64,000 bases of DNA from Kineococcus sp. TRM81007 (GTDB lineage: Bacteria; Actinomycetota; Actinomycetes; Actinomycetales; Kineococcaceae). How positions within the stretch are numbered: position 1 is the stretch's first letter; each line of letters begins with the position of its first letter. Location: assembly GCF_022669155.1 (NCBI RefSeq), contig NZ_JALBVB010000056.1, positions 491,684 through 555,683 of the forward strand, read 5' to 3'. A model generated the notes under the pieces. It was not told the origin of the DNA, did no database searches, and saw nothing but the letters and a program-made list of their open reading frames with translations. Below are positions 54,409-62,321 of this stretch, in pieces. The translations under genes were made by a program, and so were the position numbers.

Positions 54409-56523
54409 GTGCCCGGTGACGGGCCGGCCCGCAGGCCCCGCGGGCCGCGCCGTCCCCTGCTGACGGCCCGCGACGCGCACGACGCGCTGCTCAGCGTGGT
54501 GCCCACCGCGCTGGCCCTGTGGATCAGCGGCCAGGTCGTCGCGGGCGTGGAGTACGCCTCCCCGGCCTGGCTGCTGGCGGCCTCCGCGCTGCTGCTGCTC
54601 GGCGACGTCCTGGTGCGTCCCGTCCTCGGCCCGCTGGTGCAGGTGGCCGGCCCCGCCGTGACCGTCGCGCTGGGCGTGGCGGTGCAGCTGCTCGTGCTGC
54701 ACACCGCCCTGACCGCGCTGCCCGGCCTGGAGCTGCGCTCCCTGGGGGCGCTGGGGCAGGTGTACCTGGTCACGGGCCTGGTGGCGGTGGTGGCCCGCTG
54801 GCTCGTCGGCGTGAACGACAGCAGCTGGGTGGTGCGCGACCTGCTGCGCCGCCGGCGCCCGCGCGCGGCGGCCGGCGCCGAGCCGGGGCTGCTCGTCGTG
54901 CAGGTCGACGGGCTGTCCCTGCCGCTGCTGCGGTTCGGCGTGCACGCCGGGACGCTGCCCACGATCGCCCGCTGGCTGCGCACCGGCACCCACCGCGCCA
55001 CCGGCTGGCGGGCCCCGCTGCCGTCCACCACCCCCGCCAGCCAGGCGGGCCTGCTGCACGGCACGATCGACGACGTGCCCGCCTTCCGCTGGTGGGACCC
55101 GGAGCTGGAGCGGGTGCTCGTCGCCAACCGCCCCGCCGACGCCGCCGTCATCGAGGAGCGACTGGTGCGCGCCGCCCGCGCCGCCGGCCGGGAGGGCCTG
55201 CTCGCCCACGACGGCGCCAGCATCGGCAACGTCTTCTCCGGCGAGGGTGCGCACGCGCACCTGGTGGTCTCCACCTCCCGCGGCGGCGGTTCCGGCCGCC
55301 CGTACCTGCGCTACGTGCTGCGCCCCTTCGGGCTGGCCCGCAGCCTGGTGCTCACCGCGGGCGAGGTCGTCAAGGAGGTCTACCAGGGCTGGCAGCAGCG
55401 GGTGCGCCGCGTGGAGCCGCGCATCCGCCGCCGCGGCTGGTACGTGCTGCTGCGGGCGCTGACCAACGCCCTGCTGCGCGACCTGAACGTGGCCCTGGTC
55501 GCCGAGCAGCTGGCCGCCGGCCGGCCGGTGGTCTTCGTGGACTTCCTCGACTACGACGAGGTCGCCCACCACGCCGGCGCGGCGCGCGCGGAGTCCCTGG
55601 ACGCGCTGGCGGGCGTGGACCGGGTGCTGGGCACCCTGGCGGCCGTGGCCGCCGCCTCCCCGCGCCGCTACCGCGTCGTGGTGGTCTCCGACCACGGCCA
55701 GGCGCAGGGCCCGACGTTCGCCCAGGTCGCCGGCCGCACGGTGCAGGACCTCGTCGCCGACCTCGTGCAGCGCGAGCACCCCGGCCCCCCGTCGCGGGTG
55801 GCCTCCGCCAGCGGCGAGGAGGGCCGCGGCCGCGTCGACGTCCTCGTGCGCGACCTGGCGCCGGCGGGGCACGTCCCCCGCGCCGGCCGGCGCCGCGAGC
55901 CGCGCGCGGACGAGGTCGTCGGCCCGGACGCCGTGGTCGTCGTCACCGCCGGCTGCACGGCGCTGCTGAGCGTGCCGGACGCCCCCGGCGGGCGACTGGG
56001 GCTGACCGAGCTGGGCGGGCGCTGGCCCGCGCTGCTGCCCGGCCTGCTCGCCGCGCCCGGCGTCGGCTTCGTCGCCGGGCACGGCGCGGCCGGGCCGGTG
56101 GTGCTGGGGCCCGCCGGCGAGCACGACCTGCTCACCGGCCGGGTGCGCGGCAGCGACCCGCTGGCGCCGTTCGGGCCGCGGGCGGCCGGGGAGGTGCTGC
56201 GGGTGATGCGCATGAGCACCGCCCCGGCGCTGCTGGTGCACTCCGCCGTGGACGAGCGCACCGGGGAGGTGCACGCCTTCGAGGAGCAGGTCGCCCACCA
56301 CGGCGGCCTGGGCGGGGAGCAGAACGAGGCCGTGCTGGTGCACCCGGCGGACTGGGCCGTCGACGAGGACCTGCTGGACACCTCCGTGCCCGGCGAGCGG
56401 CTGCTGGTGGGGGCCGACACCGTGCACCGCCAGCTCGTGCGCTGGATGCGCGCCGAGGGGGTGCTGCCCGCCGCCGGGCCGCTCGCCCCGTCGCGGGCCG
56501 GGGCCGAGGGGGCCGGGCGGTGA
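54409..56523 (+). CDS. Holin-like membrane domain fused to an alkaline-phosphatase-superfamily enzyme
   Basis: 704 residues. The first 140 residues have about four membrane spans (ALLSVVPTALALWISGQVVAGVEYASPAWLLAASALLLLGDVLVRPVLGPLV) resembling phage-holin-family IV proteins. The catalytic part (about 160-600) shows the phosphatase-superfamily ligands: VVQVDGLSLPLL, the nucleophile Thr in PSTTPASQAG, FVDFLDYDEVAHHAGA and VVSDHGQAQGPT. It probably hydrolyses a phosphodiester or phosphomonoester at the membrane. GTG 54409 is preferred for the GAGGAG 8 nt upstream. It takes the position where recO often follows era. Confidence 0.82.
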   Translation: MPGDGPARRPRGPRRPLLTARDAHDALLSVVPTALALWISGQVVAGVEYASPAWLLAASALLLLGDVLVRPVLGPLVQVAGPAVTVALGVAVQLLVLHTALTALPGLELRSLGALGQVYLVTGLVAVVARWLVGVNDSSWVVRDLLRRRRPRAAAGAEPGLLVVQVDGLSLPLLRFGVHAGTLPTIARWLRTGTHRATGWRAPLPSTTPASQAGLLHGTIDDVPAFRWWDPELERVLVANRPADAAVIEERLVRAARAAGREGLLAHDGASIGNVFSGEGAHAHLVVSTSRGGGSGRPYLRYVLRPFGLARSLVLTAGEVVKEVYQGWQQRVRRVEPRIRRRGWYVLLRALTNALLRDLNVALVAEQLAAGRPVVFVDFLDYDEVAHHAGAARAESLDALAGVDRVLGTLAAVAAASPRRYRVVVVSDHGQAQGPTFAQVAGRTVQDLVADLVQREHPGPPSRVASASGEEGRGRVDVLVRDLAPAGHVPRAGRRREPRADEVVGPDAVVVVTAGCTALLSVPDAPGGRLGLTELGGRWPALLPGLLAAPGVGFVAGHGAAGPVVLGPAGEHDLLTGRVRGSDPLAPFGPRAAGEVLRVMRMSTAPALLVHSAVDERTGEVHAFEEQVAHHGGLGGEQNEAVLVHPADWAVDEDLLDTSVPGERLLVGADTVHRQLVRWMRAEGVLPAAGPLAPSRAGAEGAGR

Positions 56524-57413
56524 GCGCAGCGGTGGGCGGGGCGCGGCTGCGCTGGCTGGGGCACTCCACCGCGGTGCTGGACGCGGCCGGGGTGCGGGTG
56601 GTCACCGACCCGGTGCTGCGCGGCGCGTTCGCCCACCTGCGCCGCCGGCCCCCGCTGCCGGACCCCGAGCACTCCGCGGACCCGGCGCTGGCGCTCGTGT
56701 CCCACCTGCACCACGACCACCTGGACCTGCCCTCGCTGCGCCGGCTGCGCCCGCGCTGGGTGGTGGCCCCGCCCGGTTCCGCCGCGTGGGTGCAGCAGCG
56801 GCTGCGCGGCACCGGCAGCGCCGTGGGGGAGGTCGCCGCGGGGCGCTCGGTGGAGCTGCCCGGGGCGCCGTCCGGCCCGCTGACGGTGACGGCGCTGCCC
56901 GCCCACCACGACGGCCGCCGCACCCTGGGCCGGCTGACGGGCGCCCCCGCCGGCGCTCAGCCGGTGGGTCACCTCGTCCGGGTGCCGGGGGTGTTCCCGC
57001 TGCGGGCGGAGGGCGCCGGCGGGCCGGACCTGCTGCTGTGGGCGGTGGGCGACACCGGGGAGTTCCCCGGCTTCGCCGAGTCGGTGCTGGAGGCGGCCGG
57101 CCGGCCGCCGGACGTGGCGCTGGTGCCGGTGGGCGGCTGGGGCCACACGCTCGGCGAGCACCACCTGGACCCGGAGCAGGCCGCCGCCGTCGTGGCGCGG
57201 GTGCGCCCGCACCTGGCGGTGCCGGTGCACTGGGGCACGTTCGCCCCCGTGGGCCTGGCCCGGACGATGGGCGACCGCTGGACGGCGCCGGGCCGGCGGT
57301 TCGCGGGCGCGGTGCTCGCGGCGGGCGGCCGGGCGGTGCTGCTGCGACCGCGCGGTGCGCTCGACCTCGACGCCGCCGGCGCCCTGGTGCCCGCCCGGGC
57401 CGGCAGGTCCTGA
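56520..57413 (+). CDS. MBL fold metallo-hydrolase
   Basis: 297 residues. It starts LRWLGHSTAVLDAAGVRVVTDPVLR. The metal motif is LVSHLHHDHLDLPSL (HxHxDH), with further ligands in ALPAHHDGR, AVGDTGEFPGF and VPVHWGTFAP. This is the UlaG/RomA-like group of beta-lactamase-fold proteins. Its substrate is unknown, and a lipid or N-acyl-phosphatidylethanolamine type hydrolase is possible. The GTG start is nested in the preceding stop, so it is translationally coupled to the phosphatase. Confidence 0.87.
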   Translation: MSAAVGGARLRWLGHSTAVLDAAGVRVVTDPVLRGAFAHLRRRPPLPDPEHSADPALALVSHLHHDHLDLPSLRRLRPRWVVAPPGSAAWVQQRLRGTGSAVGEVAAGRSVELPGAPSGPLTVTALPAHHDGRRTLGRLTGAPAGAQPVGHLVRVPGVFPLRAEGAGGPDLLLWAVGDTGEFPGFAESVLEAAGRPPDVALVPVGGWGHTLGEHHLDPEQAAAVVARVRPHLAVPVHWGTFAPVGLARTMGDRWTAPGRRFAGAVLAAGGRAVLLRPRGALDLDAAGALVPARAGRS

Positions 57414-57437
57414 CCAGGGCCGTCCGGGGCGCCTGTT

Positions 57438-57467
57438 TTGACAGGGCGGGCGTGCGTCACGTTTGAT
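57438..57467 (+). promoter_or_regulatory. Promoter of the SAM riboswitch-ABC operon
   Basis: Consensus -35 TTGACA (57438-57443), 18 bp, -10 TTTGAT (57462-57467). The start would fall near 57474, right at the 5' edge of the riboswitch. Confidence 0.65.
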
Positions 57468-57474
57468 GGCGCCA

Positions 57475-57578
57475 CCCATCCAGAGCGGCCGAGAGACCTG
57501 GCTCGACGACGCCGCAGCAACCTCCTGACGTTCCCTGGCCGGAACGGCGGGTGCGGTGCTCACGCCAGGAGCGATGGA
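57475..57578 (+). ncRNA. SAM riboswitch (S-box type)
   Basis: The sequence has the S-box core: AGAGCGGC (57483-57490), GAGAGACCTGG, GACGACGCCGC and GCAACC (57516-57521 region). The P1 stem is CCATC (57476-57480) with GATGG (57573-57577), P2 is GCGGC/GCCGC with the kink-turn, and P3 is CGTTCC/GGAACG. GGTGCTCACGCC follows near the 3' end. SAM binding would stabilise P1. The P1 3' strand overlaps the start of the GGAGGAG ribosome-binding site, and no T-run terminator follows, so control looks translational. SAM-I is favoured over SAM-IV from the core. Confidence 0.88.
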
Positions 57579-57584
57579 GGAGCA

Positions 57585-58445
57585 GTGTCGGCCGTGCCCA
57601 CCCAGTCAGCGTCCCGCCCCGCCGCGGGCGAGCCCACCGCCGTGCGCGGTGACGAGCCCGGCGGCGAGCGCGTCGAGGCTGCCGGTGTCGCCCTGCGCGG
57701 TGTCGGGCGCACCTTCCGCACCCCCACCGGCACCCACGACGTCCTCGCGGGCGTCGACGCGGACATCGCCGCCGGCAGCACCGTGGCCCTGCTGGGGGCC
57801 TCGGGCAGCGGCAAGTCCACCCTGCTGCGGCTGGTCGCCGGGCTGGACGCGCCCACCGCCGGCGCCGTCGAGGTCGGCGGGGAGGTGGTGCGCGGGGTGA
57901 GCCCGCGCACGGGCGTGGTGTTCCAGGAACCCCGGCTGCTGCCGTGGCGGGACCTCGCCGGCAACGTCGCCCTCGGCCTGCCCCGCGGCACGCCGAAGGC
58001 GCAGGGCCGTGCGCAGGTGCTGCACCGGCTGGAGACCGTGGGCCTGGCTGGGTTCGCCGGCCACCGCCCGCGCCGCGTCTCCGGCGGGATGGCCCAGCGC
58101 GCCGCGCTGGCCCGCGCCCTCGTGCGCCGGCCCGGCGTGCTGCTGATGGACGAGCCGTTCGCCGCGCTGGACGCCCTGACCCGCCTGCGCATGCAGGACC
58201 TGCTGGACGACGTGCAGCGCAGCACCGGCGCGACCGTCCTGCTGGTGACCCACGACGTCGACGAGGCGCTGCACCTGGCCGACCGGGTCCTCGTGCTCGG
58301 CACCACCGAGGGCCGCGATGGCGCCCACGTGGTGCGCGACCTGCGCGTGGACGTGCCCCGGCCGCGCGACCGCGGCGACGCCGACCTCGCCCACCTGCGG
58401 GTGGAGCTGCTGGAACTGCTCGGCGTGCCCCGCGCGCACGCCTGA
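57585..58445 (+). CDS. ssuB: ABC transporter ATP-binding protein, sulfonate/nitrate type
   Basis: 286 residues. Walker A LLGASGSGKSTLLRLVAGLD, Q-loop VFQEPRLLPWRDL, signature RVSGGMAQRAALARALV, Walker B VLLMDEPFAALDALTRL, and H-loop LLVTHDVDEAL. The EPRLLPWRDLAGNVALGL region is typical of SsuB/TauB. It energises import with the next two proteins. GTG 57585 has GGAGGAG 3-8 nt upstream, partly inside the riboswitch P1 stem. The symbol is given by family, and the substrate is inferred. Confidence 0.87.
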   Translation: MSAVPTQSASRPAAGEPTAVRGDEPGGERVEAAGVALRGVGRTFRTPTGTHDVLAGVDADIAAGSTVALLGASGSGKSTLLRLVAGLDAPTAGAVEVGGEVVRGVSPRTGVVFQEPRLLPWRDLAGNVALGLPRGTPKAQGRAQVLHRLETVGLAGFAGHRPRRVSGGMAQRAALARALVRRPGVLLMDEPFAALDALTRLRMQDLLDDVQRSTGATVLLVTHDVDEALHLADRVLVLGTTEGRDGAHVVRDLRVDVPRPRDRGDADLAHLRVELLELLGVPRAHA

Positions 58446-58549
58446 ACCCGACCCGCCACCACCCGCTCCCCGCGACCCCGCGCGATCTCGCGCACCCCGA
58501 ACCCCGTGTCCCGCCGTGCCCGCGGGCACCGCTTCCCCTGGAGAGAACC

Positions 58550-59584
58550 GTGTCCCACGCCCTGCGCCCCCTCGCCCGCCGCACCGCCCTGGGCGCCCTG
58601 CTCGGCGGCGTCGCCCTCGGCGCTGCCGGTTGCGTGCAGGGGGAGTCCTCCTCCGGTGCGGCACCGGCCGCCGGCGGCTCCGGTTCCGGTTCCGGCGGCG
58701 ACACCGTGCGCCTGGACTACGCCTACTACAACCCCCTGAGCCTGGTGGTGCGCGAGCGGCGGATCCTGGAGGACGCGGGCCTGACCGTGCAGTGGGAGCA
58801 GTCCCTGGGCAGCAACAAGGCCAACGAGTTCCTGCGCAACGACAACCTCGACCTGGCCTCCACCGCCGGTGCCGCGGTGCTGCAGGCGCGTTCCAACGGC
58901 CAGGCCGTCCAGACCGTCGACGTGTACTCCCAGCCGGAGTGGACCGCCCTCGTCGTCGGGCCGGGCTCCACGGTGACCGACGTGGCGGGCCTGCGGGGCA
59001 AGCGGATCGCCGCCACCACGGGCACCGACCCGTACTTCTTCCTGCGCCAGGCGCTGGACCGGGCGGGGCTGGCGGCCTCCGACGTGGAGATCGTGAACCT
59101 GCAGCACCCGGACGGGCGCGCCGCGCTGGAGCGCGGTGACGTGGACGCCTGGGCCGGTCTGGACCCGAACATGGCCGCCACCGAGGTCCAGAACGGCTCC
59201 CGGCTGCTGTACCGGAACGTGGACCTCAACACCTACGGCGTGCTCAACGCCCGCGAGGAGTTCATCGAGAGCTCCCCGGAGCTGGTCCAGCAGGTCGTCG
59301 ACGCCTACGAGCAGGCGCGCGCGTGGGCGCTGGCGAACCCCGACGAGCTGGTGGCGCTGTACGCCGAGCAGGCGCAGCTGGACCCGCAGGTCGCCTCCCT
59401 GGTGCTCACCGAGCGCACCGGCCTGGACATCGACCCGGTGCCCGGCGACGCGCAGCGCACGGTGCTGGAGGGCGTCATCCCGCTCATGGCCGCCAACGGC
59501 GACGTCCGCTCGGAGGAGGAGGCGCTCACGGCCCTCGACGGGCTGTTCGCCCCGCAGTTCGCCGAGAAGGCGGTCTCGGCGTGA
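58550..59584 (+). CDS. ssuA: Sulfonate-type ABC transporter substrate-binding lipoprotein
   Basis: 344 residues. A signal peptide with RRTALGALLGGVALGAAGC ends in a lipobox (LGAAGC), so the protein is probably a lipoprotein. A Gly/Ser linker leads to the NMT1/SsuA domain: LDYAYYNPLSLVVRERRILEDAGLTVQWEQSLGSNKANEFLRNDNLDLAST and LRGKRIAATTGTDPYFFLRQALDRAG. It probably binds an organic sulfur compound outside the cell. GTG 58550 follows GGAGAGAA. The 104-bp gap after the ATPase gene holds no obvious signal. Confidence 0.87.
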   Translation: MSHALRPLARRTALGALLGGVALGAAGCVQGESSSGAAPAAGGSGSGSGGDTVRLDYAYYNPLSLVVRERRILEDAGLTVQWEQSLGSNKANEFLRNDNLDLASTAGAAVLQARSNGQAVQTVDVYSQPEWTALVVGPGSTVTDVAGLRGKRIAATTGTDPYFFLRQALDRAGLAASDVEIVNLQHPDGRAALERGDVDAWAGLDPNMAATEVQNGSRLLYRNVDLNTYGVLNAREEFIESSPELVQQVVDAYEQARAWALANPDELVALYAEQAQLDPQVASLVLTERTGLDIDPVPGDAQRTVLEGVIPLMAANGDVRSEEEALTALDGLFAPQFAEKAVSA

Positions 59585-60387
59585 GCGTGAGCGCGCCGGA
59601 GCGGCCGGTGGCGGCGGGTGCGCCCGCCGCCCGCCGGGCGGGTTCCGGGCGGTGGCTGCTGGGGGCGCTGGTGCCGCTGGCGCTGCTGGCGGCGTGGCAG
59701 CTGTCCTCCAGCCTGGGCGTGTTCACGGTGTTCCAGCTCCCGCCGCCGGCGGACGTCGCAGGGGCTGCGCAGGAGATGTGGCGCACCGGCGCCCTGCAGC
59801 TGAACATCGCCATCAGCACCCAGCGCGTCCTGCTGGGTTTCCTGTGGGGCGCGGGCCTGGGGGTCGTGCTGGGCGGGCTGACGGGGTTGCTGGCGGTCGC
59901 GTCGCGGATGCTGGGGCCGACGATCGGGGCGCTGCGTGCGGTGCCGTCGCTGGCCTGGGTGCCGCTCCTGAGCCTGTGGATCGGCATCGGCGAGACGCCG
60001 AAGATCGTGCTCGTGGCGATCGGCGCGTTCTTCCCCGTCTACACGACCGTGCACTCCGCGCTGAGCCACCTGGACCCGGCGCTGGTGGAGGTGGGCCGCG
60101 CCTACGGCCGCAACGGGGTGCGGTTGTTCACCGAGATCCTCCTGCCGGCCACGGCGCCGTCGCTGGTGTCGGGTCTGCGCCTGGCGCTGGCGCAGAGCTG
60201 GCTGTTCCTCGTGGCGGCCGAGATCATCTCCTCCTCGATCGGTCTGGGCTACCAGCTGACGAACGGGCAGAACGTCGGCCGCACGGACCAGATGCTGCTG
60301 GCGATCATCCTGCTGGCGCTGCTGGGCAAGCTCTCCGACGTGCTGCTCGGCCTGGTGGAGCAGCGGGTGAAGCGCAACCGCAGCTGA
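59581..60387 (+). CDS. ssuC: Sulfonate-type ABC transporter permease
   Basis: 268 residues. Six or so spans start with WLLGALVPLALLAAWQLSSSLGVF. The permease signature (EAA loop region) is VEVGRAYGRNGVRLFTEILLPATAPSLVSGLRLALAQSWLFLVAAEII, as in SsuC/TauC. The GTG start is nested in the ssuA stop. The operon ends in a strong hairpin. A monooxygenase to release sulfite is not encoded next to it. Confidence 0.88.
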   Translation: MSVSAPERPVAAGAPAARRAGSGRWLLGALVPLALLAAWQLSSSLGVFTVFQLPPPADVAGAAQEMWRTGALQLNIAISTQRVLLGFLWGAGLGVVLGGLTGLLAVASRMLGPTIGALRAVPSLAWVPLLSLWIGIGETPKIVLVAIGAFFPVYTTVHSALSHLDPALVEVGRAYGRNGVRLFTEILLPATAPSLVSGLRLALAQSWLFLVAAEIISSSIGLGYQLTNGQNVGRTDQMLLAIILLALLGKLSDVLLGLVEQRVKRNRS

Positions 60388-60393
60388 GCGGTC

Positions 60394-60428
60394 GGGGGCC
60401 GTCCGCCGGAAACCGGTGGACGGTCCCC
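60394..60428 (+). terminator. Terminator of the ABC operon
   Basis: A stem of about 16 bp (60394-60409 with 60413-60428), with an AAA loop and two G-T pairs. It begins 6 nt after the permease stop. Confidence 0.78.
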
Positions 60429-60451
60429 GCGCGTCGCGGTTGCCTCGTGGG

Positions 60452-61006
60452 GTGGACGCCACCTGGGACCTGCCCGAGCACCCGGAACTGCGCGACGGCG
60501 ACGTGCTGCTGCGCCGGCACACCGCCGCCGACCTCGACGCGATCGTGGAGCAGGCCCGCGACGCGGACTCCGTGCGGTTCACGACGGTGCCCACCCCGTA
60601 CGGCCGCGCCGACGCGGAGGGTTTCGTCGCCGGGCTCGCGGCAGCCTGGGAGCGCGGCGAGGCCGCCGGGTGGGCGGTCGAGGCCGGCGGGCGCTTCGCC
60701 GGGTCGCTCGACCTGCGCCACCGGGGGGCCGGCTGGGCCGAGATCGGTTTCGGCCTGGCGCCCTGGGCGCGCGGGCGCGGGGTGATGACGTGCGCGGTGC
60801 GCCTCGCCCTGGCGTGGGGTTTCGACGAGCTGGGACTGGCCGGCGTCCACTGGCAGGCCGTCGTCGGCAACCACGCTTCGTGGCGGGTCGCGCAGAAGTG
60901 CGGTTTCCGCCGCGAGGGCGAGGTGCGCGGGCTGCTGGTGCACCGGGGTGAGCGCCTCGACGGCTGGATCGGCTCGCTGCTGCCGGGGGAGCTGGTGCGC
61001 GGCTGA
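60452..61006 (+). CDS. GNAT family N-acetyltransferase
   Basis: 184 residues. It starts with RDGDVLLRRHTAADLDAIVEQARD. The acetyl-CoA site is in EIGFGLAPWARGRGVMTCAVRLALAWGFDELGLAGVHWQAVVGNHASWRVAQKCGFRREGEVRG, the RimJ/RimL-like pattern. The acceptor is unknown; ribosomal proteins or small amines are both possible. GTG 60452 is chosen because the in-frame GTG at 60416 lies within the terminator hairpin. It converges with the ROK gene. Confidence 0.85.
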   Translation: MDATWDLPEHPELRDGDVLLRRHTAADLDAIVEQARDADSVRFTTVPTPYGRADAEGFVAGLAAAWERGEAAGWAVEAGGRFAGSLDLRHRGAGWAEIGFGLAPWARGRGVMTCAVRLALAWGFDELGLAGVHWQAVVGNHASWRVAQKCGFRREGEVRGLLVHRGERLDGWIGSLLPGELVRG

Positions 61007-61043
61007 ACCCGCCCGCGCACGGCGGCCCGCCCCCGCCCGGCGC

Positions 61044-62243
61044 TCACCGGTCCGGCACCAGCTCCAGCGCCCGGGCGCGGACCTCCTGCACGGCGCGCTC
61101 CACCGCGCCGAGCACGACGACGTCGGCGCCCAGCCCGGAGGCCACGACCTGCGGGCGCGGCTCGGCCAGGAAGCGGGGCAGTTCGGCCCGCACCACCTCC
61201 AGCAGCGGCTCCGCCGACGCGGCGACGGCACCGGCCAGCACGATGCGCTCGGGGTCGGCGAAACCCGCCAGCGTGGCGACGACGCGCGTCAGCCGCAGGC
61301 CGGCGGTGCGCACCAGGGCCCGGGCGGCGCGGTCGCCGTCGCGGGCGGCCGTCAGGACCTGCTCGGCCTCGCCCCGCCCGCCGCGGGCGCGCGCCAGTTC
61401 GCGCAGCACCTTGGCGACGCCGTCGGTGGACCCCACGCCGGACACCAGGTCCAGGTAGCGCATCTCCCCGGCCCCGCCGCGCGCCCCGCGCAGCAGGCGG
61501 CCGTCCTCGACGACCCCAGCGCCGAACCGCTCGCCCGCCAGGAGGGTGACGTGGTGGCGCACGCCGCGACCGTGGCCCCGGTGGTCCTCGGCGAGGGCGG
61601 CGAGGTTGGCGTCGTTGTCGGTGACCGCGTGCCAGCCGAAGCGGCGGTGCAGGTGCGTGGAGATGCCGGGGTTGGTGAACTCCCAGTACGGGTTGCCGGC
61701 GAACGCCGTCCGCCCGTCCGCGGCGACGGGGGCGGGGACGCCGACGGCGGCGGCCAGCACGTCCCCGCCGGCCGCTCCGGCGTCGGCCAGCGCGGCCAGC
61801 GCGGTGCTCTCCAGGGCGGCGAGGCGCTCGGCGACGCTGGTGCGCTCGTGGTCGTGCTCGACGGTGGCGGAGGCGCCCCCGAGGACCTCGCCGCGCAGGT
61901 CGGCCACGGTCGCCGACAGGCGCCGCACCCCGGCGTCGACGCCGACGACGACGCCGGCTCGGGCGGCGAAGGCGTAGCGGCGAGCGGGCCGGCCCTTGAC
62001 GTAGGCGCCGGAGGTGCGGGCGTTGGCCAGTTCGTGCAGCCATCCGCGCTCGATGAGCTCCTCGCACACGTCGTGCACCGTGGCCCTGGACAGGCCGGTG
62101 GCCCCCATGAGGTCGCTGCCGGTCAGGGCGGTGGGGGACCCGTCCTCGCCCGGCGCGTCCCAGGCGTGCTCGAGCACGGCACGCAGGTTCTCCTCGCGCA
62201 GCCTGCGCACGGCGGCGGCCGTCCCCGCCCTGCTGCCGCTCAC
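61044..62243 (-). CDS. ROK family transcriptional regulator
   Basis: 399 residues. The winged-helix N-terminus has LTGSDLMGATGLSRATVHDVCEELIERGWLHEL (about 40-75). The ROK sugar-binding fold follows: VVVGVDAGVRRLSATVADLRGEVLGG, NDANLAALAEDHRG and LLAGERFGAGVVEDGRLLRGARGGAGEMRYLD. The Cys-rich zinc motif of ROK kinases is absent, so it is a regulator, not a kinase. GTG 62243 has a GGAGG site. It is divergent from the GH13 alpha-glucosidase and probably controls it in response to a glucoside. Confidence 0.9.
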   Translation of the reverse strand: MSGSRAGTAAAVRRLREENLRAVLEHAWDAPGEDGSPTALTGSDLMGATGLSRATVHDVCEELIERGWLHELANARTSGAYVKGRPARRYAFAARAGVVVGVDAGVRRLSATVADLRGEVLGGASATVEHDHERTSVAERLAALESTALAALADAGAAGGDVLAAAVGVPAPVAADGRTAFAGNPYWEFTNPGISTHLHRRFGWHAVTDNDANLAALAEDHRGHGRGVRHHVTLLAGERFGAGVVEDGRLLRGARGGAGEMRYLDLVSGVGSTDGVAKVLRELARARGGRGEAEQVLTAARDGDRAARALVRTAGLRLTRVVATLAGFADPERIVLAGAVAASAEPLLEVVRAELPRFLAEPRPQVVASGLGADVVVLGAVERAVQEVRARALELVPDR

Positions 62244-62269
62244 CCCTTGACCTCCACGCCGATCACGGC

Positions 62270-62300
62270 TCTACTTTAGTCAGAGCTTAGATTTACTGCC
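62270..62300. promoter_or_regulatory. AT-rich divergent control region, likely ROK operator
   Basis: An AT-rich island stands out in GC-rich DNA, with CTCT-ACTTTAGTC-AGAG as an imperfect inverted repeat (62270-62285). A -10-like TAAAGT lies on the minus strand (62273-62278), and TAGATT on the plus strand (62288-62293). It is positioned to let the ROK regulator control both genes. Confidence 0.55.
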
Positions 62301-62321
62301 CGGATCAAAGGAGACCGACGC

